Below, piece after piece: positions 48,401 to 58,854 of a stretch of DNA of 64,000 nucleotides. Where the stretch lies: positions 2,108,001 through 2,172,000 of the forward strand of contig NW_024468912.1 of NCBI RefSeq assembly GCF_011745365.1. Direction: 5' to 3'. Origin of the DNA: Cryphonectria parasitica EP155 (taxonomy: Eukaryota; Ascomycota; Sordariomycetes; Diaporthales; Cryphonectriaceae). The position numbers and the translations under genes are program-made. Below the pieces are notes generated by a model, which saw only the letters and a program-made list of their open reading frames with translations, did not search any database and had not been told where the DNA came from. Position 1 is the stretch's first letter. Each line of letters begins with the position of its first letter.

Positions 48401-50296
48401 TGAAGACCCGACAGAAGCCACCTATTTGTCTGTAAGAAAATGGCCCAAGAAGACAGGCTTCTTCCACCGACCATGTTCTCCTCAGCATTCTCCCAGCACA
48501 AAACCTTACGCCTACATTCTGCCGGCAGAGACAACCACAGTTGACCGCATCCCCCTAGTGTATGCGCAGATGGGTCTGCTCATGCCTTCTCTAGTCTGTT
48601 ATACTGAATTATATCTGGTGGCTGCTGAGCTTTCAAGGAAGGTGCTGGCACCACTGAGAATCTCCAATGTCTCGATGCTTGTGGAGGCCATCTGTGCCAA
48701 GAGTGCACGAACTCCAGAGAACTATGAGAGGATTGAGTTTCTAGGCGACAGTATCCTCAAAACATGCATTAGTAAGTACTCGCAGCATAAATCATGACGA
48801 GGCCGAGACTGACACATTCATCACAGCTGTTAATCTTGCCGCAACAAGTGAGTCTATGGATGCCAGCCGTCACCCCCAAAGCCCTACCACTCTCCTACAC
48901 TGCTAGTAGCCGTCGTTGCGTACTTTCTTTGTTCTTTCTCTCTCTCTCTCTCTCTTTCTCTCTTCTTTTTTTTCTTCTTCCCTGTGGGAACATGAGCTAA
49001 TGTTTTTCTCAAGAACTGCACCTGCCCGAGGGCATTCTGTCTCTTATGAAAGATAGACTGGTCTCGAATGCCAGGCTGTGCCGGGCAGCTTGTGATGCCG
49101 AGCTAGACCAATTTCTTGTCACCCAGCAACTTGTAACGAAGGGATGGCAACCTCCATACATGTCGGATCTGGCCAAACAAGACCAGGAGCCAGAATCTAA
49201 GCGCATATTGTCACCAAAGACGCTTGCGGACGTAGTGGAGGCTCTCATTGGCGTGTCGTTCGTCGATGGCGGACTGCCAAAGGCTCTGGAGTGCATCCGT
49301 CTCTTTATACCGGAAAGCCAGCCGCGGCCCTTCAGCGAGGTGCGAGACATCCTGTTCGGGGCTGCCGAGCCGAAGGGCATGAAGCTTCCTGCAGATCTGC
49401 AGCTGCTCGAGCAGCTGATTGAGTACAGCTTTTGCGAGAAGGCGCTTCTCGTGGAAGCCGTAACACACCCAAGCTACAATGTCAGCGGAACAGTGGCGTG
49501 CTACGACCGCCTCGAGTTTATCGGCGACGCCATTCTCGACTACATCATCGTCGAGGAGGTCTTCGCCCTCGAACCGGCTCTCGAGAACTGGCAGATGCAC
49601 CTTTTGCGCACGGCACTTGTCAACGCCGACATCCTAGGGTTCCTGATCATGGAGTGGAGCTACAAGCAAATGGGCTTCGAGGTCTGCCGCGCCAACGAAG
49701 GCGACAGCGACAGCAAAAGTAGTGGCGACAGCACCAGCGACAAGGCCAGCCCCAGACTCGAGCAGACCGAAGTCCCCATTCCTCTCTGGTCGTTCATGAG
49801 GCAGTCCTCCGCGGAACTCACCATGGAGAGAGAGATCACCAAGGCGCGTTTCGAAGAACTCCGCGATCCCATCCTCGAGGCCATGCGCTCTGGCACGCAC
49901 TACCCCTGGGCCCTGTTCGCCCGCCTCCACGCGCAGAAGTTCTACTCCGACTTCTTCGAGGCGCTGGTCGGGGCCATCTGGGTAGACGCGGGCCCTGGTT
50001 TCGATGCCTGCAGGGCCTTTGTCGCGAGATCAGGTGTCTTGCCGTACCTGAAGAGGCTGCTGAGGGATCAGGTGCATGTGCTACACCCCAAGGAAGAGCT
50101 AGGAAGGCTGGCGGGCAGGGAGAGGGTGGAGTATGTGGTCAAGGAGACACTCAAGGATGATGGTGATGGGAAGGAGTGGGCCTGTGAGGTGAGGGTCGGC
50201 GGTCGTTATGTCACGGATGTCACCGGTTGTCTGTTTAAGGAAGAGTCAAGGGTAAAAGCTGCCACGCAAGCTTGCGAGATTTTGAAGAGGAAATAG
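45491..50296 (+). CDS. DCL2: Dicer-like protein 2
   Basis: Six exons: 45491-45765, 45822-45870, 45988-46237, 46294-48771, 48827-48847 and 49014-50296, 1451 residues. The helicase has Walker A DTGSGKT at 84-90, DEAH at 190-193 (created by splicing exons 3 and 4), LGLTASPV, and the motif VI region QRRGRARM. A dimerisation-type domain follows. RNase IIIa has [12 protein letters not shown] at 1003-1014 with the partner [12 protein letters not shown]. RNase IIIb has [14 protein letters not shown] around 1189-1201 with [14 protein letters not shown] Ser/Asp-rich insert interrupts domain IIIb, and a dsRNA-binding-like segment ends the protein. No PAZ motif is obvious. Length and N-terminus fit Dcl2 rather than the longer Dcl1. 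The enzyme cuts double-stranded RNA into siRNAs and is the main antiviral Dicer in several fungi. Exon 5 is only 21 bases. Confidence 0.95.
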
Positions 50297-50941
50297 GCGC
50301 AGGTCTGGGGTTCGGACCGACAAGAATGCCTTTTCTTGACTCACACCACTAACCATGACGGCAAATAAGGAAACAAAGAGAGAAGAAAAACGAGCTTCTG
50401 CAATGGTAGACATGGATACGTCGAACTCCAGTTCTGGACAGGATCATGACAATTCAAGCCCAAAACCTCAAGCAGACACAGTCCCAGAAAGGGTCGTCGT
50501 GGAGCTGCGAGCTTCTGTAGGGGAAACCCCTGGCTTGTATAAGCCTATTCTGTCTATATATAGGTGGTCCTGGTCCCCCCTCCTTCCAGGGGACAGACTT
50601 AAGCTTTCCAAACTTTCTTACAACCCTCCAAACGTAGCCACTTCCCCCTCTTGTCTCCTCCAGTTTCAGCAAAAGGATCACTGCTATGAAAAAGATAATT
50701 AACTGCAGGAGAGTAGACATCAAGCATAGAGGACCCTGGGATTAGAGCTCCGTAGCAACACTTTCTTACAACTTTGGGGTTTATTTTGACAGGTTTGACG
50801 CGTGTGGAAACACTTGACTCGGGTGGGAAAACGTGATCACTCCTGAAGGCGTGCTGGTGGTCGTGCCATTACCCCTTCAGTTCGTTCCTAGTTGCTGACC
50901 TGACTTCTGGGTAAGTCTCTCATCACAAGAATGTCGCTGCA
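50297..50941. other. Intergenic, no clear gene
   Basis: 3' flank of Dicer-like 2. A 115-codon frame at 50355-50702 has no motif. The end of the stretch contains a GTAAGT at 50911, but the frame upstream of it is closed by a stop, so it does not supply a first exon for the DUF7918-like sequence that follows. Confidence 0.4.
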
Positions 50942-51634
50942 GGGGAGGGTTCGCGAGACGTTGTTCCGCGTCATAGACAAGGAGACCTCACAAGCCTCGG
51001 ACAGGATGGCGAATTCACCTTTGCCGAGAAGGCTCTGAAAGGACGATCAGTGTCTCATGGAGCTATGTAAGCTATAACTCTTTCAAGGTCTCAAAAGTGC
51101 ACGAAATTCTTATGGTGAGTGCTGATCAACACCAGGCTCTCTGCAGCTGAGCGCACCACAGACTCAAACAGGCGACGTCTCGTGTATTATAAAGACGACA
51201 CAGCGAAGCCACTGGCGGTCTTCGAATTCAAGTATCGCTCTAAACGTGGGTCTGATCATGACTGATTGTTTGCAAAGAGATCAACGGGATACACATTAAC
51301 GGTAACTACAGAGGCTCTCCAAAAAGAGATGGTGCTACCTCGACCGCAAAGCCCTCTTGTGGAGTCTGAGCTGGACCGACTCCCGGAGCACGAAGTTCGG
51401 CGTCTGGCGGGCTTGTATCTGTCGCAGAGCCAGGTAAGCCCTCTCCCAGAATATGACCATAAATTATTTACCTGACGTCTGCTCATATTACTGGAACAGC
51501 GAGGCATCAAGCGATCTGCGAATGTTGAGGTCAAGGACGAGGGCCCCGAGGCTTCTCAGCCAGAGCGGCCGGTGAAGGCGATCAAGACGAAAGAGGGCGA
51601 GAAGGTGCTGGTCGATCTCACCGGAGATGACTGA
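50942..51634 (+). pseudogene. 3' part of a DUF7918-like gene, N-terminus missing
   Basis: Four segments join in frame: 50942-51066, 51136-51245, 51312-51433 and 51500-51634, with GTAAGC, GTGGGT and GTAAGC donors and CAG acceptors. They contain FAEKALKGRSVSHGA, then AVFEFKYRSK, then LQKEMVLPRP, and end in LVDLTGDD. This is the order and wording of the C-terminal half of fungal DUF7918 proteins, ending in a SUMO-interaction-like acidic tail. Upstream of FAEKALKG the frame has no ATG and no resemblance to the family, and a competing ATG at 50931 runs into a stop. I therefore read it as a truncated or decaying copy, or a gene whose 5' exons I could not find. The intact splice sites and absence of stops in the 3' part suggest recent loss or continuing expression. 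Confidence 0.45.
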
Positions 51635-52627
51635 ACTCTGCAGACCTAACAACGTTCTTGGGGGATGCTGTATGTTAGATGATCTCGGCAAGATATCAGG
51701 ATCTTTTTTCTGTGGGAAGCCCAACTAGTTGTTTTGTTTGTTCCTCTGTTTCTTCTGGCTAGATGCATTTACACAAAGTGTAAATTTAATCATCTATATC
51801 AGTAATGATGTAATGAAACTCATCGGTTGTCTTGGTCAGGACCACTTCAGGTGCATTGATGATGATGACGACGACGTCTCTTAGCCCTCTTTGATCAGAG
51901 ATGGCTGTTGATTCATGAGTGGCTCTCTTCCTCGATAGCTCTGGCCATCGTGATTCAGGTTCTACAGTCAGTCAGACAAGATTTGACAAAATCGAATCAT
52001 GAAGACAAACAGGTGTCTGCTCCTTGACTTTGTATGAAAAAATGAGTGTGGCCAGTATCATAAGATTATACAGCAACCCATTGTTGATAGACTGAAAGCA
52101 TAGATATGCAAGTATTGTTTCAAAACGGTTGGTCTATGTAATAAATTTGGGCAAGTATTTCCATGGAGATTTGGGAAGCCGATGATGTGAAGTCTGTCCT
52201 AATACAAGAAAGGAGGGGCAGTACCTTGGAATGCATTCACTAGACATCCAATTTATACTACTGGCATGCCAATTTTGTATAATAATAACTAAACAGTTGT
52301 TTCAATATTCTGGTTTCTACTTCGCCTACATTGGAAGTATGGTGTTGTTATGCTTACCTAATACAGAGTAATAGGCACTTACACTACTGTATCTTTATAA
52401 TCACAGCATTCCTGAGGGTACTTTAGGTGAGGATCTGACATCATACTGTGCTAGTCAATACTTTTGAAAGTATTTAATTCCTCGCCACCAAGTCAATTAC
52501 TACTGTTTCGTACTACAGTGGAACAAACTTTACACCAGAAATTATCATCTCGGAGCAAGCGTGCGATAGCAATGTCCTCCAAGACCTGTTACTGCTGAGA
52601 AAAGGGTGGTGTCATTGCTGCAAATAG
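51635..52627. other. A/T-rich intergenic stretch, no gene seen
   Basis: About 1 kb, visibly richer in A and T than its surroundings, especially 51740-52560. It has no open frame with a motif. It separates the DUF7918-like remnant from the SelO gene and must contain the SelO promoter near its right end. Confidence 0.5.
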
Positions 52628-54769
52628 ATGCCCTTCCGCCCTCTTCTCCTCCGTCCAGTGTGGCGAGTCCCGACCACGACCTGCTCGTTTTCCCTCCGAC
52701 GCCGCATATCCTCCGCAATGGCCGACCACCTCATCAACAGCGGTAATGGCATCGCGCCAGCTTCGACGACGGCGTCTGCACACGAGTCCTCCACCGAAGG
52801 AGACCAACGTCACGAGAGCTTGAAGAAGCAAGCGCAGTCCTGCCCTGCAGCCTCTGACCACGACGGCGGCGGCCACACCCTCGCCTCTCTTCCCAAGTCA
52901 TGGCGCTTCACCACCCTCCTCCCGCCCGATCCTACCTTCCCGACGCCTGCAGAGTCTCACAAGACGCCACGCGACCAGATCACACCTCGCCAGGTGCGCG
53001 GCGGCCTCTTCACCTGGGTGCGCCCCGAGCCGCAGGAGGACCCCGAGCTCCTCGCCGTCTCCCCTGCCGCACTCCACGACCTGAACATTGCGCCCTCCGA
53101 GGCCACCACGGACGAGTTCCGCCAGCTCGCAGCCGGGAATGTTCTGCTGGGCTGGGACGAGGCCAAGATGGAAGGCGGATACCCGTGGGCGCAGCTGTAC
53201 GGAGGCTTCCAGTTCGGCCAGTGGGCCGGCCAGCTGGGCGACGGACGAGCCATCAGCCTGTTCGAGACGACGTCCCACAATAGCAGATATGAGGTCCAGC
53301 TCAAGGGCGCTGGGATGACTCCCTACTCGCGCTTCGCAGATGGCAAGGCCGTGCTGCGGTCCAGCATCCGCGAGTTCGTCGTCAGCGAGGCGCTGAACGC
53401 GCTGGGCATCCCGAGCACCCGCGCTCTGGCCCTCTCCCTGCTGCCGCACAGCAAGGTGCGCCGTGAGACCATCGAGCCCGGTGCCATCGTCGTGCGGTTC
53501 GCCCAGAGCTGGATCCGCCTCGGCAACTTCGACATCCTCCGCGCCCGCGGCGAGAGGCCCATGATCCGCAAACTGGCCAGCTACGTCGCCGAGGAGGTCC
53601 TGGGCGGCTGGGACCGACTACCTGGCAGGCTGAGCGACCCATCTGCACCCACCGAGGCGCCGGATCTCGAGTTTCCGCCCCGTGGCGTGACCGGCAGGGA
53701 CGACGTGCAGGGCCCTCCCGAGGCGGCTGAGAACCGCTTCGCGAGGCTCTATCGAGAGGTCGTCCGGCGCAATGCCCTTGTCGTGGCGAAATGGCAGGCC
53801 TATGGCTTCATGAACGGCGTGCTGAACACCGACAACACGTCCATCTGCGGACTGTCCATCGACTTTGGGCCGTTTGCCTTTCTGGACAATTTTGATCCGG
53901 CGTATACCCCCAACCACGACGACCACATGCTCCGCTACAGCTATAGGAACCAACCCACGATCATATGGTGGAACCTGGTCCGCTTCGGCGAGGCCATTGG
54001 CGAGCTCATCGGCGCGGGCGCCACGGTCGACTCGGACAAGTTCATCAACGAGGGCGTGTCCGAGGAGGGGCCCGAGGCGGACGAGCTGGTGGCACGGGCC
54101 CAGAAGCTCATCGAGCAGGCCGGCGAGGAGTACAAGGCCGTCTTCCTGGCCGAGTACAAGCGCCTGATGACCGCCAGGCTCGGCCTGCGGAGGTTCCAGG
54201 AGCAGGACTTCCAGGACCTCTTTAGCGAGCTGCTCGACACCATGGAGGCGCTCGAGCTGGACTTCAACCACTTCTTCCGCCGGCTCAGCACCATCAGGAC
54301 CGCCGACCTGGCCACCGACGACGCGAGGCGGCACAAGGCCGCTGTCTTTTTCCACAAGGAGGGCATCAGCGCCACCGGCGTGTCCGAGGACGAGGCTCGT
54401 CAGAGAGTCGCCCGCTGGCTGGAGAAGTGGCGCGCGCGCGTCCTCGAGGACTGGAGCGCGGGGGCCGCGGAGGGGACTGTCGACGACGCTGCCAAGGAGG
54501 AGGAGCGCATCGCCGCGATGAAGCGGGTCAACCCCAGCTTCATCCCGCGCAGCTTCATCCTCGACGAGGTTATCAAGAGGGTCGAGAAGGGCGGCGAGAG
54601 AGACGTGCTCCGCCGGGTCATGCACATGGCGCTGCACCCTTTCGAAGACGAGTGGGACGGTAGAGAGTTCGAGGGGTCATTATACAGTGGAGACAAGGAC
54701 GAGGAAGCTCGCTGGACCGGCGATGTGCCCAAGTTCGAGAGGGCTATGCAATGCAGCTGCAGTTCGTGA
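52628..54769 (+). CDS. FMP40: Protein adenylyltransferase SelO/Fmp40, mitochondrial
   Basis: Single exon, 713 residues. The N-terminus (MPFRPLLLRPVWRV, with FSLRRRISS following) is basic and lacks acidic residues for about 30 positions, as expected of a mitochondrial presequence. The pseudokinase-fold landmarks of the SelO family are present: GGFQFGQWAGQLGDGRA, YEVQLKGAGMTPYSRFADG, SSIREFVVSEALNALG, NTDNTSICGLSIDFGP and FLDNFDP. SelO enzymes bind ATP in an inverted orientation and transfer AMP to Ser, Thr or Tyr of target proteins; the yeast enzyme affects redox proteins and glutathionylation. The protein ends CSCSS, with cysteine at the third position from the end, where vertebrate SelO has selenocysteine. 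The gene has no introns, unusual in this window, and converges on the GH63-like gene 346 bases away. Confidence 0.95.
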   Translation: MPFRPLLLRPVWRVPTTTCSFSLRRRISSAMADHLINSGNGIAPASTTASAHESSTEGDQRHESLKKQAQSCPAASDHDGGGHTLASLPKSWRFTTLLPPDPTFPTPAESHKTPRDQITPRQVRGGLFTWVRPEPQEDPELLAVSPAALHDLNIAPSEATTDEFRQLAAGNVLLGWDEAKMEGGYPWAQLYGGFQFGQWAGQLGDGRAISLFETTSHNSRYEVQLKGAGMTPYSRFADGKAVLRSSIREFVVSEALNALGIPSTRALALSLLPHSKVRRETIEPGAIVVRFAQSWIRLGNFDILRARGERPMIRKLASYVAEEVLGGWDRLPGRLSDPSAPTEAPDLEFPPRGVTGRDDVQGPPEAAENRFARLYREVVRRNALVVAKWQAYGFMNGVLNTDNTSICGLSIDFGPFAFLDNFDPAYTPNHDDHMLRYSYRNQPTIIWWNLVRFGEAIGELIGAGATVDSDKFINEGVSEEGPEADELVARAQKLIEQAGEEYKAVFLAEYKRLMTARLGLRRFQEQDFQDLFSELLDTMEALELDFNHFFRRLSTIRTADLATDDARRHKAAVFFHKEGISATGVSEDEARQRVARWLEKWRARVLEDWSAGAAEGTVDDAAKEEERIAAMKRVNPSFIPRSFILDEVIKRVEKGGERDVLRRVMHMALHPFEDEWDGREFEGSLYSGDKDEEARWTGDVPKFERAMQCSCSS

Positions 54770-55115
54770 TTGAGCGAGCACACACGCACACATACACGTA
54801 TAGAGAGAAAAACTTCAATTGGATTTGTATAGGTCTTATCAATGCCACTCTAATAGGTTTTCTGCTTCTAGGTTTCTGTCTGTCTGTCTGTGTCTAAAGC
54901 ATATTCGTATTCTGCTGCCATGTTGCCGTCAAACAAGGCCAATATTAGTTTTACCAGCAACTTTTCTTCTTTGTTTTTTTCCTTTCTTTCTTCTGGTGCC
55001 ACTTTCTAGAAGCCCTCCCAGGTCTCTCCAACCGTCGCTGAGTAATTTATTGTATCCAAAGAAAGTTTGGTAAGGATGACTTTTGATCGTATGCTTGCGT
55101 GACAACACCCTTTCT
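54770..55115. other. Short convergent intergenic region
   Basis: Holds the 3' untranslated regions of SelO (plus) and the GH63-like gene (minus). A TCTGTCTGTCTGTC run lies near 54876-54892 and a T/C-rich run near 54960-55000. Nothing coding is seen. Confidence 0.5.
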
Positions 55116-56647
55116 CTAGGGCAGAGCCTCGAACTCGTCACCTTTTTCGTAGTCATCGGCAATCTGCTCGCTCTTGACCCTCTCCAATTGCTCCGTGATG
55201 TAGTTGCGCATGTGCTCGTCGGCTTCAGCCTTCTGGCGCAGGTCGTCTGGGTTCTGGGGGAGCACGACACTACCGCCCCCTGTGCTGTGATACCCATTGT
55301 CCTCGTAGCCATTTGCCTCGCTCTCATCAAAGTCACTGCGCGCTCCGATAGACCGCGCAGTCGAGGACCGCCGGAAGTGAGGCTTCGATGGCGATCTGGG
55401 CAGGATTTGCCGGCTGAGGACGTCATCGAAGTAATGTGCCATGCCGACAGAAGGTGTCCGCGGGGTCTGCGGGAGCCTGCAGTTGACACTATTGAGATTT
55501 TGTTAGCGATATGATGTATGCATAGCGGTTACAAACAGATAATGGTTTCTGCCCTGCTGCTTACCCTGTGTCATGAATCAGTCGGGCGATCAGACCCGTC
55601 CAGCCGCACTGATGCGTCGCTCCCAGTCCGCGACCTGTGTCGCCGTCAAAGAACTCGTAGAACCACAAGTTGTCCTTCCAGAGAGGATCAAAGTCGAGCG
55701 TGTCGTTGCCCCCATTGATGCTCCGTCGGCCGTCATCGCCTCGGGCAAATAGGTGCTGGAGGCGGTGCTGAAGCTCTTCGGCGACGTGACCCAGATGCAT
55801 GTAATCGCCGGACCCGACAGGACATTCGACCTTCAGGCTCTGTCCAAAGAACAGATAGTACCGCTGCAGCGACTCGATGAGGAGGAAGTTGACGCAGATC
55901 CAGATCGGGCCTCGCCAGTTGCTGTTGCCGCCGAAGAGCCCACTGTCAGAGTCTCCCGGGACGTAGCCTACCTTGAACTCCTGTCCGTGCACTTCCATCG
56001 AGAACGGGTTCTCTTTGTGATACTTGGACAGAGACCGGATGCCGTGGGGGCTCAGGAACTCGTCCTCGTTCAGCATCCGCGTCAGCAGCTTCTCGAGACG
56101 GTCCTTGCTGACGATAGACAAGAGGATGCGGTCCCCCTTGCCGCGCTTGCGGATGCTGTGCATGTTCCTTTCCGTCACGTCGGCCCTGTGCTTCATGAAC
56201 CATTCCAGCCTCCTCTTGAACGAGGGTAGCTTGTTGATGAGTTCTGGCTCCAGCGTCAGCGTCGCGTACATGGGAATCAGGCCAACCAGCGACCGGACAG
56301 GCAGCTGTTGGATCCAAGGACCCCCCCACGAGATTGCGTCGTAGTAGAAGCCGTCCTCTTCGTTCCACAACGACTTTTCGTCTTTCTGCCCCGTCCGGAA
56401 CGTCATGGCGTCACTGATGAGAATGAAATGCTCAAAGAACTTGGAGGCGATATCCTCGTAGATGCGTCGATGTTTGGCGAGCTCAAGGCTGATGTTGAGC
56501 ATGCAGAGGCAGTAGAAAGCCATCCAGCCCGTGCTGTCAGCCTGCTCAAGAGTGCCGCCTGTGGGCAATGGCTCGGATCGGTTGAAGAGTCCGATGTTGT
56601 CCAAGCCCAGGAAACCACCCTCAAACACGTTCTTGCCGTCAACGTCC

Positions 56648-56678
<31 letters not shown>

Positions 56679-58854
56679 ACAGCTTCTGGAATACGCGCTC
56701 CAAAAAGTCCAGATCCTGTCGGCCGTACATCTTGCGCTCGATCTTGAAGGTTCGGAACGTCGCCCACGCGTGGACCGGAGGATTGACGTCTCCAAAGTTC
56801 CATTCGTACCTGACTGCAGCGTTAGCTTTCCCTTCATCATTCATAGACCGAGGAACGTAGGACATAGGGAAGTAAAAAGAACTCACGCAGGTAGCTGGCC
56901 GTTTGGATGACAGTACCACTCCCGTGTAAACAGGTCGAGTTGCTTCTTGGCAAAGTCCGGGTCGATCATGGCCAAGGTGATGCAGTGGAAAGCGCTGTCC
57001 CATGCAGCAAAGAAAGGATACTCCCACGAATCCGGCATAGACAGAATATCGTCACTGTGCATGTGCTTCCACTGCTCGTTACGGATGGCCTTCCTGTTGG
57101 CGGGCGGTGGTGGTTGGGTCGGGTCGCCATTCGCCCAGTGGTCCCAGATGAACAGGTAATGCTGTTTGCACCACATCATACCCGAGAAGGCCTGTCGCTG
57201 GATGTTGCGCAGGTCATCAGACATGGGCAGGGGGCTGATCCGGTAGTAGAAATCGTCGGCCTCCTCCTTGCGCCGCTCGATGATGTCGTCGAACTCTTCT
57301 TCATCGAGATATGTCTCGGTCTTCTTGGTAAAGCGGAAACGGACAACTTGGAGAAGTCAGCGAGGGTGGTCCGCGAGTAGGTCAGATTCGTTGTCAAAAC
57401 ATACCAGCGCATTCACCAGGAGGAACACCCCCGGCCTCATTGAATGGGAACCAAGCAGCACACTTTGTTCCAGTACGAGCGGGGTTCACAGCGTCCTTCT
57501 CCCCATTGACAATGTGGCGGTGGAACGCATCCTTGACATAAGGTTGGGGGTTTTCGCCCTCATAGAGAACCTCGAAGTTGGTATCGTTTTCGGTGAAGAT
57601 CATCTGAGGGTCAACGTCTTCTCCGCTGGGACCAACACCGGGAGAGGGGGAGAGCAGGAAGTAGCGGTCGCCCAGTGAGTGATGCTTGGACTTGGCCATG
57701 TTCTCGGCAAACATGCCAATGGACGGCTTGTTCTCCTCGGGCTCACGGCCCCAGGACCAGGTGTTACGAAACCAGACATGAGGAATGATGTGCAGCGGCT
57801 TAGCCTGCGGTCCTCGGTTCCACGCAGTCACACGGAAGAGCAGTTCATCCGGGTCATCGTCCTCCTTAGCCGTCTCGATTATGATATCCCAGTACTTGTC
57901 ATCCTCGAAGCAGCCAGTGTCCAGGATCTGGAACTCCTTATCTTGCTTGCCGCGCCTTGCGTTCTCCTTGCGGAGCTCATCGTAGGGAAATTCGGACTGG
58001 GGGTATTTGTACAGGAATTTCATGTACGAATGCTAAAGTACCGGTTAGCTCTTGAGTGTGATTGATCAACACCTTGCATAACCGAGGTGTGGTATGTATG
58101 TGGGGGTGGGACGGCTTACAGTCTGCAGCACAATTTGAGCGTCAGTAAGAGGTAATTTGACAGTCAACGGGAGCGGGAGTTACTACTGACTGGAGTATTG
58201 TCGAGGTGGAAATGAGCCTCCTTGACGCTCTCGCCATGGTTACCCTGCGGGTTGGACAGGCCGAAGAGCCTCTCCTTGAGGAAGGGACTGATCTGCCGTC
58301 AGCGTTCACGTCCAGCAGCACAGCCTTGGGGGAGCGGAGTATGCAAACGCACTCTTCACCGTTCCAAAACGCAAAGGCAATATTCTGCAGGCCGTGTGTA
58401 TCGCAAACACCAGCAATGCCATCTTCACCCCAGCGGTAGGCCCTGGATCGTGCGTGGTCGTGAGGAAAGTCTTGTGGAAACGGATTAATACGTTAGCTGT
58501 GCTGTCCAGACTCAATCCGACTCAGGATCCGGGGACCCCAGATTTTCAAGCTCATGGAGCTGGAGGTGGAGCTTGGAGGAGAGGGCAGATGGTGGTTACT
58601 TACGGCTCCATGCGTCACCATCGTGACTGTAGTCCTCTCGCACTGCAGTGTCGCGGAATCAGTTCAGAACCTCTTGCAGCCACGCGCCCAGTAGGCAGAA
58701 GGGCAGTCGTGGGAGCGGTATGGGACGAACCTGTGGCCCATTGTCGCTCAGCGAGATAGGAACCCCACTTCTTCCAGTACTTTTCACGGTTGCGGTCTTC
58801 CTTCAGCCGCTTCTCCTCCGCGGTTAGGAACTCATGGTTATCGAAGACGACCAT
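55116..58854 (-). CDS. GH63-like six-hairpin glycosidase
   Basis: Nine exons: 58854-58731, 58642-58604, 58470-58353, 58287-58191, 58122-58120, 58032-57405, 57346-56887, 56809-55565 and 55488-55116, giving 1028 residues. Exon 5 is three bases and supplies the Thr of TPTHSYMK; skipping it also keeps the frame. Landmarks of the GH63/mannosylglycerate-hydrolase-like family are [86 protein letters not shown] and [15 protein letters not shown]. The WDSAF aspartate is a candidate catalytic residue by family comparison. No signal peptide is seen (start [20 protein letters not shown]), so it is probably cytosolic, unlike the ER glucosidase I of the same clan. The last 120 residues are a Ser/Arg then acidic extension not seen in bacterial relatives. 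The substrate is unknown. Confidence 0.9.

Noticed and set aside
47698..48534. 278-codon minus-strand frame
   Set aside because: Antisense shadow inside exon 4 of Dicer-like 2.
53618..54637. 339-codon minus-strand frame
   Set aside because: Antisense shadow of the SelO coding exon, which has clear family motifs.
58033..58190. Reading this interval of the GH63-like gene as a single intron
   Set aside because: It keeps the frame but loses the conserved Thr of TPTHSYMK and ignores a strong acceptor/donor pair flanking ACT. The micro-exon model is preferred but unproven.
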